DNA from: Euborellia annulipes
Lineage: Eukaryota; Arthropoda; Insecta; Dermaptera; Anisolabididae
Assembly: GCA_023213315.1 (NCBI GenBank)
Contig: JAKCPI010005063.1
Location: 29,832 to 93,831, forward strand
Reading direction: 5' to 3'
Length of the DNA: 64,000 nucleotides
In this document: one piece after another, positions 54,601-64,000 of the stretch
Layout: each line of letters starts with the position of its first letter
Position numbering within the stretch: position 1 is the first letter of the stretch
The notes under the pieces: model-generated
What the model was told of the DNA's origin: nothing
The model's database searches: none
What the model saw: only the letters and a program-made list of their open reading frames with translations
Translations under genes and position numbers: made by a program

Positions 54601-54763
54601 CATGCCCGTAACTAGGGGGTGCCGCCCCCCCCCCCCCAGAAAGTTCCCTGCCCCAAGAAAAATTGAGAAAATATGGGGCTTTCCGGGCCCCCCGGAGGAT
54701 AGCTGGTCCCATGGGGCGTAACTACAGAATAGAATTTGGCTGGGAGGGGGGCCCCAGCCCATG
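54601..54763. mobile_element. hAT-type MITE, 8-bp duplication
   Basis: The perfect duplication ttggcacc flanks it (54593-54600 and 54764-54771). The left end is CATGCCCGTAACTAGGGG and the right end ...CCCCAGCCCATG, imperfectly inverted. The core has a C run of 13 and an internal repeat of the end motif (CATGGGGCGTAACTA near 54711). It is non-coding. Confidence 0.75.
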
Positions 54764-54771
54764 TTGGCACC

Positions 54772-56082
54772 AGATGACTATGTCAAAATTATTCCAACTT
54801 ATAGAACTCGGACTGTACATATTTATCCTATTATTAAATAATAATACAATATTTATTTTAACTCCTTTGGATACCCTATGATATACATTTTTTCATGAAT
54901 TATTTATATGAAAATTAATTATATAAGTATCTTTTAAAGTCTATCAGATGTTGAAAAAACCAAAAAAATTAAAGAACTTCGTTTCAAAAAAAAGTTGCTA
55001 TCTGAAGGCAAAGTGCTCGAAACTTTATTTGAAACTATTGGAGACTAAGAGTAAGACAGGGTGCAGTGAAGGCAGAAAATTTGATGTGCCGATCCCGCAA
55101 CGCGGGATTGGGCGAAGAAAGATATTGAATTTTTAAAATCATTTTGATATTTGTCAGGATTGCCAAATACTGTAGTTAATGGGACAACTTCACAATAACA
55201 ACTCAAAGCTTTATAATCTAAATATAGCCTATAGATAACGATCAAGACTATCGAGAGGGACGACAATAATCGTGGTGATCCCACTGAGCCACAAGTTATT
55301 CATTTTAAAGAAACGATGACAAAACAAAGTTGCTCCTAGCGTGATATCACTACAGTGGAAAATAAATTATTGGATTCTTCACAATTAGCCTATATATCTT
55401 AATTTGATTTTCGATATATGTATGATATTTAGTTTTTACTGCAATGAAAAAGTATCTATCATTTATCGTATCTTCGGTAATCACCAATCAGCCTGATTTC
55501 TGGTACTTATTCAAAATTCTCAATCATATTTATTTATTTATTTATTTATTGGTTTTAAATCAAGATTCAGTGATTTTTTCATCAAAAGAAAAATAAATTA
55601 TTAACTTTGAGATTTAATAAACAAAAGAATATTAAATGGAGTTTTATATTTATTTATTTTTTTATTTTTTGACAAATGACGACATTTTGAGATTAATGTG
55701 CTCCCATTTTTTCCCCCACTCTCTCTCTCTCTTTTTATCTTCACTCATAAATAATACATAAAATTTACACCAGTTTTATTTAAATTCAATAATTTTTCTA
55801 ACCCATATTTTATATAAGATTTTTTTTTTAACAGGAAATGAATAATGAATTGCTTTTTTTCAACATTCTCTTTCTATTCTTCTTCGATTGGTTGAGTTTG
55901 TAGAGAAATATTATACTTAAACGCCTGCTCAAGGATTAAAAGTTAACTATAGGATATTTCAAAAGCGTCTTTTATCACTCAAAACCAATTTTCAAAAAGA
56001 AAAAAAAATTGTAAGGACATAATATTCAATTACATATTGTTATAAAAATTTCATTCGACAATTTAATATTTTAACTTTAATT
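54772..56082. other. AT-rich DNA with a family C scrap
   Basis: 55081-55121 (CCGATCCCGCAACGCGGGAT, then 'tgggcgaagaaaga') resembles the family C 3' end. (TTTA)n lies near 55530-55550. Otherwise nothing was recognised. Confidence 0.4.
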
Positions 56083-56486
56083 AGAGGCGAATATAAGAGG
56101 GAGGGAGCCCCCCCCCCCCGAAATGTTTGATCGGCCCCGCAATGCAAAAAATATAGACCTGTAAAAAATTTTCTTCCGAAGGGTGGAAAACTTTGGTTCC
56201 GCAAAAGAGGAAATGTTCCGCAGCGCGGCAAAAATATCGTGTCATTTAAAAAAAAAAAAAGTTAAAATGATTTTCACGGCCGGGGGAAAAATATTCCGCG
56301 GGGCAGAAAAATTTTAGCGGGAAAAAAAATTTTTTGGCAGGGCGGAAAAATTTGGGTCCTCAAAAATAAAATTTTTTACAGGAAGGGGCGGAAAAAATTT
56401 AGTTTCTTTAAAAAAATTTTTCGCAGAAAAATTTTTTGAGTTCAGCCCCCCCCCCCTCCCCGAAAAAACTTATTTATACGCCCCTA
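56083..56486. mobile_element. MITE with AGAGGCG/CGCCCCT ends and internal subrepeats
   Basis: Left TTAGAGGCGAATATAAG and right CTTATTTATACGCCCCTAA are inverted with TA at both junctions. The interior repeats a GCAGGGCGGAAAAATTT-type unit several times (56170-56420) and has C runs at both flanks. Confidence 0.65.
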
Positions 56487-56584
56487 ATCCCTGTGTGTCC
56501 CTAAGGTTCACTATGCAGACCTACAGCGGGCGTGTCGGTCCCTCGATCATTTTTAATTATTTTTACTCCGGTATTTTTTGAAAA

Positions 56585-56760
56585 AATACATGTAGGGTAT
56601 ATATAACCAAAATAACTTAAAATTTAATCAGTAAAATTTGATTTTTATTTAATTGTCGTCGTTTCGGACGCCAATTCCGACCTTCATCATGACAATTAAT
56701 ATTTAAAGAGGGATAGAAGGCTTAAAAAAAAAAAAAAAACTATCTTAGAAAAAATAAATA
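56585..56760 (-). mobile_element. Hairpin-motif repeat end
   Basis: 56660-56690 on minus reads ATGATGA-A-GGTCGGAATTGGCGTCC-GAAACGACG. It is close to the Penelope-like arm at 52607-52639 but with A for the leading C. A single arm only. Confidence 0.45.
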
Positions 56761-57530
56761 AATTCAAGGATGGTGAAATTTAAATCTCACAGATTCGACT
56801 GGCGCCCAAATCGTTGACATTTAAAAATAATCAGAGATTTTATTTTTTATTCCTGGCTCCTATCTATTTTATTTTAGTACATGAATATATGTATGTATAT
56901 GTATTTGATAAGTATTTGCCACTTCCGATCATGATGTAACTCATATATGTTTATGATTCTTTGTTCTGACGATCTGTAATTTACCTTTAGATCACATTGA
57001 AGAAATCACATACTATAAGCCTATCCCAGATTTTGTATACCATAATATTTCTAATTTTTTGAAACACCCTTTAAGAATGCAAATAAATTTTTTTTATACT
57101 GTGGATGAAAAAAACTTTTTAAAAGAATATAAAAAAAAAAGTATAGCTAGCTAGCGTGTGTGTATGTCTTAGAGTGAGAGAGGGAAACTTCTTCAACTCT
57201 CACGAACCTGGTTAAAGAGTTGTTGAGAGAGAGAGAGGGGGAGGGGATGAAAATAACACTCCATAAAATAAATAGTCTTCTTCCTTTTGAGGTAAACATA
57301 TCTATCTATCTATTTTAGTGATTTCAAGAAAAAAAAAATTTCTTTTTTCTAACCCAGCCGTTCTCTTAGGACTTAACTTTTAGAAAATATTTTTATATTA
57401 AAAGTATAGGCCTACTCGTATAATAAAATCTTAAAGGGACTAACTCGTTTTTTTAGTAACATGAAAATACGATTTACAATAAATTTGAGCTGCATAATTG
57501 AATAAAAATAGAGAAATTAACGATATAAGT
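56761..57530. other. AT-rich DNA, (GA)n tracts
   Basis: 'gagagagagagggggagggg' lies near 57225. No gene or recognised repeat. Confidence 0.45.
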
Positions 57531-57655
57531 ATCAAAGGTTTATTAAAAAATTAACATTTTTTTACATTTAATTAGTAAATCACTTAGGTGGATGATGCTA
57601 GAGTATCGAAATGCTATTAATAAAAATGTTAATTTTTAATAAATCTTTGAAACTT
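57531..57655. mobile_element. Compact foldback
   Basis: 'tcaaaggtttattaaaaaat' and 'ttaataaatctttgaaactt' are inverted arms. Between them GGATGATGCTAGAGTATCGAAATGC is a decayed hairpin motif. It is related to 12700-12889. Confidence 0.5.
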
Positions 57656-58205
57656 ATAACCAAGTTTTTAAAGTTTTCATATAAAATATATTTTTCTTTC
57701 AATAAAATTTTAAATTCTTTTCATACGCAAATTAGTAACAGAAAAATAAAGATTTTTTCCCAAAGAATCTTTGTTTAAATAAAGATCCCTAGGTTTAGTC
57801 CCCAGATACACTAGTCAGTAAGCCTATGATTCAGACTATTAATATAAGATAAAAAAAAATAATATAAGATTTTATCTCGTCCTTTCTTGTATTCAGATAA
57901 CAAAGGTACATATTTTAATGGAGAAAAAAAAATAATTTTACGTTACCCTATTTATTTTTAATCAAAATTATTTAACTGAATAAATGGCTATTCCACAAAA
58001 TATTGTTTAAATACAAACAAATTAAAAAAAAACACACTCACAATATAAATGACATTTTTGTCCTAAGGGATGTTGACTAAAAAAAAAAAAAATTCAAGAT
58101 AAAATACATAATATATAGGTATTCGCAATAAAAAGTAATGAATTTATTATTTATTTTACTTTATTTGAAAATTAATAAAGCCCCATGATATTTTAAAAGA
58201 CAAAA
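57656..58205. other. AT-rich DNA, nothing recognised
   Basis: Poly-A tracts only. Confidence 0.45.
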
Positions 58206-58375
58206 ATGTCCTCGGGCTTGGTGTATACCGAAGGTCGCGGGTTCAGGTCCCAGACAGTGCGATGATTTTATTTAAGCCATTTGGATACCAAATGACTTAA
58301 GTAGAAGTGCCTGGACTCCCAATAAATTTTATCATATATAATGATTATCGTCAGTCTTATATGGCAAAAAGACAA
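58206..58375 (+). mobile_element. Family B SINE
   Basis: GGGCTTGGTGTATACCGAAG (A-box side), B box GGGTTCAGGTCCCAGACAG, 'cgatgattttatttaagcc', the ATTTGGATACCAAAT palindrome and 'gtgcctggactcccaataaa'. The tail is degenerate (CTTATATGGCAAAAAGAC). Confidence 0.65.
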
Positions 58376-58777
58376 AAATTGATCGAAAAATTTTAATAAA
58401 TATAATTTTTAAAGTGAATTTCTGACCGTTGAATCATGAGCAACGAAAACTAAATTCAACAATATCAACATAATAAAGGAAAATAAAAAAAAAGCAAATT
58501 GAGTTTTTGCCCTCTTTTTTTAAGTTTTCAATCAACAATTCTCTCCCCCCCCCCTTCTAAATGAAATCCCCCCTTTTCCGCCTCCCTCTTCTGCTTAACG
58601 TCAATATATTTTATTATCCGAATAATTCTTAATAAAATTCCAATGCAAAGTATGCTAGTCGTTTGTTTTCTCTCTTTTTTATCTCTTTTGTTTCGCTCCA
58701 GATCTTTCGTCTGCTGTTTTTTTTTTTTTTTTTTTGTGTTTGTCTGCCTATACATATATATTAAAAGAGTTAATCCT

Positions 58778-58825
58778 GTGACGTCACTGACAAACGTAGA
58801 CGCCATTTTCTCTCTCTCTCTCTTT
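58778..58825. promoter_or_regulatory. CRE plus YY1-like patch
   Basis: TGTGACGTCACTGAC (palindrome TGACGTCA at 58780-58787) is followed by GACGCCATTTTCTCTC. The reverse strand shows AAAATGGCGTC, the YY1 core, often found at transcription starts. A minus-strand frame starting at this ATG is lysine-rich low complexity, and I do not support it as a gene. Confidence 0.3.
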
Positions 58826-59131
58826 TAAATAGATTCCAAAAGCATTCGTCTTTCTTTCTCTCTTTCTTGAAATCGTCTCTATTATTCGTGGAAATAAAAT
58901 GTTCCTCTTCTTCTTCTGAACGAAGAAAATTGGATCTTTTACTTTAATGGAAGTTTATTTCATTCATTTCACTTTTTCCTTTTCTTTTGATTTTTACTTT
59001 AATAAAAAATATTTTTTAATTAAATTAAAATTCCCAAAAAATATTTTCAAACTCAAAAAATGGAATTATTTATAACACAAGAGCAGGATGTATCTTTTTG
59101 TTCAGGAAATTTACATTCATGTGAAATTTCA

Positions 59132-59225
59132 ATGGTGATACCAAAGTAGGGTTCGCATCCCGTTCCAGCCGACAAAATTTATTTCGAATTGAATTAGATT
59201 CCAATCAATTGAAATAGAAAGAGAA
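59132..59225 (+). mobile_element. Family B SINE, short subfamily
   Basis: GGGTTCGCATCCCGTTCCAG is followed by 'cgacaaaatttatttcgaat' and an ATTCCAATCAATTGAAAT palindrome. The tail is lost. Confidence 0.45.
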
Positions 59226-59399
59226 AGTAAAAATTTTTCAATGAATGGCAATAGATAGATTGAAGAAATTTAAAAGAATAATAACAAATATTATTTAAAT
59301 ATTAATAATTTGCCTGTAGTTAGGCAACGAGTCGATTTCAAGTTTATTCGGGATTTTAAAATTAAAAAATTATGGAGTGACTAGTTGCATAGCAATAAG

Positions 59400-59870
59400 T
59401 TAGAAGATGTAAAATTTATAAACAAAGAATAATAAATGTACAAGTATTTTATATTATATTCTAACAACTTCTCCTATCTTTCCTATGAAGTACATGAAAA
59501 AAATGTCCTTCAAATAAATTTGTGGAAAAATAAGAATAAAATACATTTTAAAGAGCATCTAAAAAATGATTTTTTAATCAAAATCGTTATATCGAATTTT
59601 GAGAAAGTAGAAAAAAAATTGAAAAAGTAGACCTACATCAGTAAAGCACTAGTAGGCCTACTTTTTGGCCAATTTTATTAAAAGCCCTAGGAGGGTGCCT
59701 AACATTGCAACATCATTTCCTTCATGCTTTATTTTGAACACAGATACACAGACAAACGGACTATTTGGTGGATTACATTTTTTGAACATAGGGGACTTCA
59801 AAACCTGTATTTCAATCAAAATCTCGACATTGCATTTTTGACATGAATGCAAAACTTTCTCTCTATATGT
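59400..59870 (+). mobile_element. Family A, strongly diverged copy
   Basis: 'agatgtaaaatttataaaca', 'cctatctttcctatgaagta', 'tacattttaaagagcatcta' and 'atcaaaatctcgacattgca' appear in family order. The opening end, X-box and closing hairpin are degraded, so this is one of the oldest copies. Confidence 0.75.
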
Positions 59871-60451
59871 GTACAATATTCAGTATTCAATAATATCAAT
59901 TTTTTATAAGAATTTTTCGGCAACCCAATCAATTTAGACTCCGTTAGTAGGTAATATAAATGTACCTCTATCTCTTTAAACATTTCGCTGAATTTTGATA
60001 GCTCTTCTTGTACTAATAGGTTGATTAAATGTTCAAAATTCTTCCTATATTCGCGACTGTACTTTCTAATTTCACTTTCGCTGCCCTTTCCAAGGAGTTC
60101 AATTTTTTTTCTATCTCCTCCCCTTCATAAAATTCTCTCTCTCTTTAAGACGACTTGCTTAATCATGAGTCAATGTGTGAAGAATGTGGATGAAAGTGTT
60201 AATCCAAGGGGTGCTATTCAGAGGGTTATAATTAAAACGATCCCCCCTTCTTATCCACCAGCTATGAATAAATCAAAATTTATTAAAAATAATTAAACAA
60301 TTTGTCATAACATACTGAGTCATAGGCAATGATTATAATTTTATCTCATTCTCTTACTCTCCACAAGCAATAAATTGCTATTAATATAAACGACCAAGAC
60401 ATCTCGTATCTTATCGAAAATTTTAATTAAAATTTCATATTGATTGTTATA
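59871..60451. other. AT-rich DNA beside the exon candidates
   Basis: A plus-strand frame at 60021-60296 has no domain and I do not support it. If the exon at 60452 is terminal, its 3' UTR would extend leftward into this region. Confidence 0.35.
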
Positions 60452-60547
60452 TTAATATTTTTTTGTATAAAGTTTATAAACGATCCAATTGGTTGCGCCA
60501 TGAGGAGTCCTCGGTCTCAGCTCAAAATAATCATCCAACCAACCATC
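60452..60547 (-). CDS. Putative terminal exon
   Basis: The minus strand has a strong acceptor (TTTTGTTTTAG|GAT) and a 31-codon frame with non-AT-biased, protein-like composition, beginning 'DGWLDDYFELRPRTPHG' and closing '...YTKKY' before TAA (60452-60454). It joins in phase 0 to the exon at 60628-60682 across an 80-bp intron with donor ATC|GTAAGT. No homologue is recognised from memory. If the weak donor-like GTTTAT is used instead, the exon would end earlier. The gene's function is unknown. Confidence 0.4.
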   Translation of the reverse strand, partial: DGWLDDYFELRPRTPHGATNWIVYKLYTKKY

Positions 60548-60627
60548 CTAAAACAAAAGAAGAAATTAGTTTATGATTAATTACATCTACATGTTTTTGA
60601 TAAATATTTATAATTGCTTTGACTTAC

Positions 60628-60682
60628 GATTATTTCTGTAAAAATTGCTCTTCTTTCTTGAGACGATCGCGAAACGCGGACA
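60628..60682 (-). CDS. Putative 55-bp internal exon
   Basis: It is bounded on minus by a pyrimidine-rich acceptor (CCTGCCTTCCGTGCAG|T) and a consensus donor (AATAATC|GTAAGT). In the phase that joins to the exon at 60547 it reads 'VRVSRSSQERRAIFTEII'. The same frame is closed just upstream by TGA, as expected if an intron lies there. An overlapping frame (ending 'FRDRLKKEEQFLQK', stop before the donor) is also open, so the assignment is not certain. Confidence 0.35.
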
Positions 60683-62057
60683 CTGCACGGAAGGCAGGAA
60701 AGCCTTCATTTATTATATTCGGTAACGAACGGAGAAAACGCGCCCACAAGCCCAAGAAAAGTTTAAGAGGAAAAGTCACACAAACACATTCATACAAACA
60801 CAAATTCAGATCAATTAATCTCTGCCTACCTGCCTAATGTCATCTAATAACGAGCTAAAAAAAGCAGAGATAATTAATCTGATATTCATTCACGAGTTAG
60901 GAAGGAAGCCAGGTCAATACAATACTGAAGTACCCCCTTGATTGCTCATCTCAGAAACAGAATGACGTTGTTCAAGATGCATGCTGAAAAAAAAGAACCC
61001 TAAGCTAACAACATCCTATACGAACTCCTAACATCTTGAACATTAACCCACTCTGTCCTGAAACAACCAAGGCCCAGAACCCAGCACCGACTGACAAGGC
61101 TTCGGAGAAAGAGAAAACACTCTTTCTCTCAAATACGCGAAGGAGAAAAACACACGATAGAGAAATTCTCTTAGTTCCTTGAACATCAGTCAAAAGCGAA
61201 TTGAATCGTCTCCTGGGAGCCCTGCCTAACTAAAGGGAAAGAACAACAACACCCTATGCCAGTAAGAAGACCAATTCGCAATTGAACTTCAATTCAAGAA
61301 AACGTCAGAGAACTCCGACATAGAAGGCCTAAACCCCCATAAATATATTAATGCATGAGCGTAGAGATTTTCTATTTATTTTAATCGCCCAATATATAGA
61401 ACCTGTCTATTGCTGTATAGATAATCTAATAGGGATTGCGTGTATTCTTAAATATTAACATTCACTTACATAGGTAAATAGAATCCCTTATATAATAATC
61501 CCATACACGCAAACCTTCCTAATATTGAATTAAAATAATTACAAATACATGCACACTTGAATTGTCTCATATGATGATGTTGCTCCAACCGTTGGGTAAT
61601 GAATGAAATCAGTACTGTGCATCGTTCACCTATTTATTTTATGGTATTAGGCCTACCGACAGACAACTTAGAATCGTTTACCTTTTGCACATTGACCATC
61701 ATCCATTCATTACCTTAGAAACTGGTCATCCAAACGAAATCTGCATTTGGGTACTGAAATATAAAAACCTACTCTATCTCTAAAATTTTTTTTAAAATTT
61801 ACAATATTTATTGAATTTAGAAAGTAATTTTACATTAGACGAATTATCAAAAAAATTCAATGAATTTTGAAATAATTTTAAATTGTTACTTTTAAAATTT
61901 TAAATAAATCTTTAACCAACTAAAAGCAAGGGACTCTGAAATGGGAGAATTACATGATTAATAACATCCTATCCATGCACCTATGTTAAATATCCTAAAA
62001 TCTTTTATATTTAGTCCAAATTAAGTAAATACAAATAAAATTTTGAAAATCCAATAT
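60683..62057. other. Region between exon candidates
   Basis: 60690-61330 is less AT-rich and single copy. A possible small minus-strand exon lies near 60935-60990: acceptor TTCTTTTTTTTCAG|CATGC, frame including 'HLEQRHSVSEMSNQGGTS', weak donor. 61330-62050 is AT-rich with nothing recognised. Confidence 0.25.
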
Positions 62058-62241
62058 CTATCTCACTCTACGCTCACGTAAATGTTCATACAGACTTTTG
62101 TTGTAGTTGTGATACTCTGGAATCAGCTGCAGTTTCTGCCTCGATGACTGAGTCGAACTGGAAAGCTCCTCTTCAATTGGTTGGAGTAATGTCTAATTTC
62201 GGCTCCTCTACGCGAAATTCTCGAAGACGATCAGGTGATTT
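62058..62241 (-). CDS. Putative exon with a frameshift
   Basis: The minus strand has an acceptor (TTTTCATTTCAG|AAA). From it one frame reads 'KSPDRLREFRVEEPKLDI' and stops at TGA. From the middle the next frame reads 'PIEEELSSSTQSSRQKLQL' and 'IPEYHNYNKSLYEHLRERR', to TAG at 62058-62060. Both halves look protein-coding, so a single-base indel (assembly error or real mutation) probably separates them. Donor-like GTGAGC and GTGAGA lie at the end. Whether it belongs with the exons at 60.5 kb is unproven. Confidence 0.4.
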
Positions 62242-62244
62242 CTG

Positions 62245-62284
62245 AAATGAAAAAAAAAAAAAAAAAATAAATAAATAAATAAAA
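62245..62284. repeat. Poly-A / (AAAT)n tract
   Basis: On the opposite strand this forms the pyrimidine tract just upstream of the acceptor at 62241. Confidence 0.85.
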
Positions 62285-62482
62285 ATTGAAATAATTTGTA
62301 TTTCGTTTTTATGTCTCTAAGTATCTGAAGCCATTTAACACCCCATGCGTATTTATTCAAATTAATTAGTAGCCCTTGAGATAAAATAATATTGATTTCA
62401 AGTCTTGCCGTAACAAAAATATTTTTTTTTGCATTTTTTGGGTTCCTTATGAACACACATTTACAAATCCATAGGCACACAG

Positions 62483-62695
62483 TCTTTTCGCCATCTTAGG
62501 TCATATAAGACCTTAAAAGATACTCGTTATTTGTAAATACATCTATCGGGGGTCCAGGCATTCTTATTCAAGCTATTTGGTATTCAAATGGCTTAAATAA
62601 ATTCATCAGACTGCCTGGGATTCGAACCCTCGATCCTTGGTATACAAGGCAGGCGCGCTACCAACTACGTAAGCTTAATCCTTAGTTAAAGTGAT
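62483..62695 (-). mobile_element. Family B SINE, full length
   Basis: The head on minus has 'gtagttggtagcgcgcctgc' and B box GGGTTCGAATCCCAGGCAG. Then come 'ctgatgaatttatttaagcc', the ATTTGAATACCAAAT palindrome, 'tgcctggacccccgatagat', and the tail 'gacctaagatggcgaaaaga'. It is the best-preserved complete member and useful as the family reference. Confidence 0.7.
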
Positions 62696-63600
62696 AATTA
62701 TAGCCTAATAATATCGCGGGCTTCCTGAATTATGCTATTGAATCCACCAATTAATGTTCCATAAACTTTTAAAATATTAGAATTAAAATACTTCATTTGA
62801 ACAGTATTTGTTAATTAAAAAAAAAAATTAATCACGTGTCATATTAAAATTTAGAGCTCCCTCTCTTTTTGTCTTTTAATTGATTGACAGGTTTCATTAA
62901 GTGTAATTAAATCCTCCCCACTCTTAAATGAACTAATTATCTGACTATTTATATGATATTTATTAAAAGGGAAAATCTCAACTGGGGAAGTTGATTAACA
63001 AATTAAAAAATTTATTCTCTTCTACTCACAGTGAAAGTGAAAATAATAATACATAATCAAAGCGTGTCATTATTAATTTCAATTAATTAACGGTTAATTG
63101 TTATTTATCAAGCTTGTTTTATTATTGTTTGTATTATAAATAAGTATTATTATTACTATCATCACATCAAAGACGGAAGAATAAAGAAACCAAAATTAAT
63201 ATGATAAATAATTAAATAAGAAATTTAATTAAAATTTGCGTTAAATCAACTTTACAAAAACTAAAAAAACTTTCTTTTAAAAGATTTTATTTCTAGGACA
63301 AGTATTAGTCTATTTAGAAATAGACTATACAGAAGAAATAATAAATTCCGTTTCGAAACATATACGCACATAGGCCTACAATCTTAGGTAAGTGAACGTA
63401 AATAAATACCCAAATAATCTTTGAGAGAAGGGTAAACGAAGAAAAGCTTCACTCTTTGTTCGCCAGTGAAAATAATTAAATAATGTGACATGTAATAAAG
63501 TCGAAAAATAGGCTATATGGTGACTGTAGATAGGACAAAATATATTTGGAAAGAAAGAGGATGAGTCAATAATTGAGCCTCTATTCAATAATTATAAACA
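62696..63600. other. AT-rich DNA, nothing recognised
   Basis: Possible splice-donor-like strings occur on minus (TTTCACT|GTGAGT near 63028) but no convincing exon precedes them. Confidence 0.35.
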
Positions 63601-63740
63601 CTCTTTAGACTATTGGAACGTTTCGGAAGGATATACCCTGCCATCTTCAGTCTTCAGAGTTTATTCAGGGGTGGACAACCCAAATGATCTTGCGGGCCAC
63701 TTTGGAAATGCATCATTACTCTGCGGGTCGCAAATTATAT
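63600..63740 (-). mobile_element. Hairpin-motif repeat end and hAT-like terminus
   Basis: 63619-63650 on minus reads CTGAAGA-T-GGCAGG..CCTTCC-GAAACGTT. At 63666 on plus CAGGGGTGGACAACCCAAAT resembles a hAT end. Confidence 0.45.
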
Positions 63741-63763
63741 ATCCCTATATTAGATTTAGACCT

Positions 63764-63913
63764 CTACAACGCATGTGTATTTTTTGTTAAGTGAATATAA
63801 ATTTATAATACCCACAACTGATACCTAGAAGTTCAAAGCTTATAATGAATCTAAGTTACTATTATATATTTATATTTATATTCACTTAACAAAAGAATAC
63901 ACATGCGTTGTAG
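63764..63913. repeat. 150-bp foldback
   Basis: CTACAACGCATGTGTATT is mirrored by AATACACATGCGTTGTAG, extending through 'tttgttaagtgaatataaat' on both sides (about 40-bp arms). Confidence 0.65.
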
Positions 63914-64000
63914 TATTATCAATGACAACACTATTGTTATTATAAATATTTAACAATATACTCTTTAGGGACTGAAAATGGCAGATTGGATCCTTGCAAT

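Noticed and set aside
1..64000. CRISPR arrays, rRNA genes, bacterial operons, riboswitches
   Set aside because: No regularly spaced short repeats with unique spacers, no rRNA-like blocks and no Shine-Dalgarno/operon organisation; the direct repeats are transposable elements and microsatellites.

Overview
This is AT-rich, non-coding DNA from an invertebrate animal genome. The evidence is interrupted coding with GT..AG splice signals, LINE, Penelope and Helitron remnants, several tRNA-like SINE families, hAT- and Tc1/mariner-type MITEs, (GA)n, (CA)n and (AAAT)n microsatellites and no operon-like ORFs. The phylum cannot be fixed from the sequence. No complete gene is visible. The only host-gene candidates are a broken Ras-like GTPase copy near 46.4-46.7 kb and three short, splice-bounded minus-strand exon candidates between 60.45 and 62.24 kb.

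The dominant content is a repeat I call family A, about 0.8 kb when full length. I count about 25 pieces in both orientations, roughly 12 kb of the window. In the orientation called + it opens with a long hairpin (AATCTGGTGTGAC ... GTCACACCAGATT) and closes with a different hairpin (ACTTTCTCT ... AGAGAAAGT). It codes for nothing visible, and in its middle it carries GTTACCATGGCAAC, a match to the RFX X-box. Other families are: B, a tRNA-like SINE with a palindromic 'AAGCCATTTGGATACC' body and a 'GATGCCGAAAAAGAC' tail; C, a roughly 245-bp SINE with a (GAA)n tail and 15-16 bp target duplications; and I, a two-copy repeat.

Layout. 0-9 kb: hAT MITEs, family B SINEs, a foldback holding a mariner MITE, a family A cluster at 4.7-5.9 kb and a TIR element holding a C SINE. 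9-20 kb: a long tRNA-like SINE, compact foldbacks and family A at 13-16 kb. 20-33 kb: dense, nested family A, including A with a SINE that itself holds a LINE end, and A with a palindromic MITE. 33-37 kb: unique AT-rich DNA, then a tandem duplication of about 0.87 kb. 37-42 kb: two giant palindromic DNA elements of 1.57 and 1.94 kb. 45-54 kb: family A, the Ras-like pseudogene, a Helitron inserted cleanly into an A copy, a LINE 3' end and a Penelope-like element with inverted terminal repeats. 54-64 kb: more MITEs, AT-rich unique DNA, the exon candidates and SINEs.

Nested insertions give a relative chronology: family A is older than the Helitron, the palindromic MITE and many SINEs, and the LINE end at 30.5 kb is younger than its SINE host. 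A hairpin motif, CTGANGA-N-stem-GAAA, recurs at about a dozen places in otherwise different repeats, including both inverted arms of the Penelope-like element, and is the most interesting cross-family signal.
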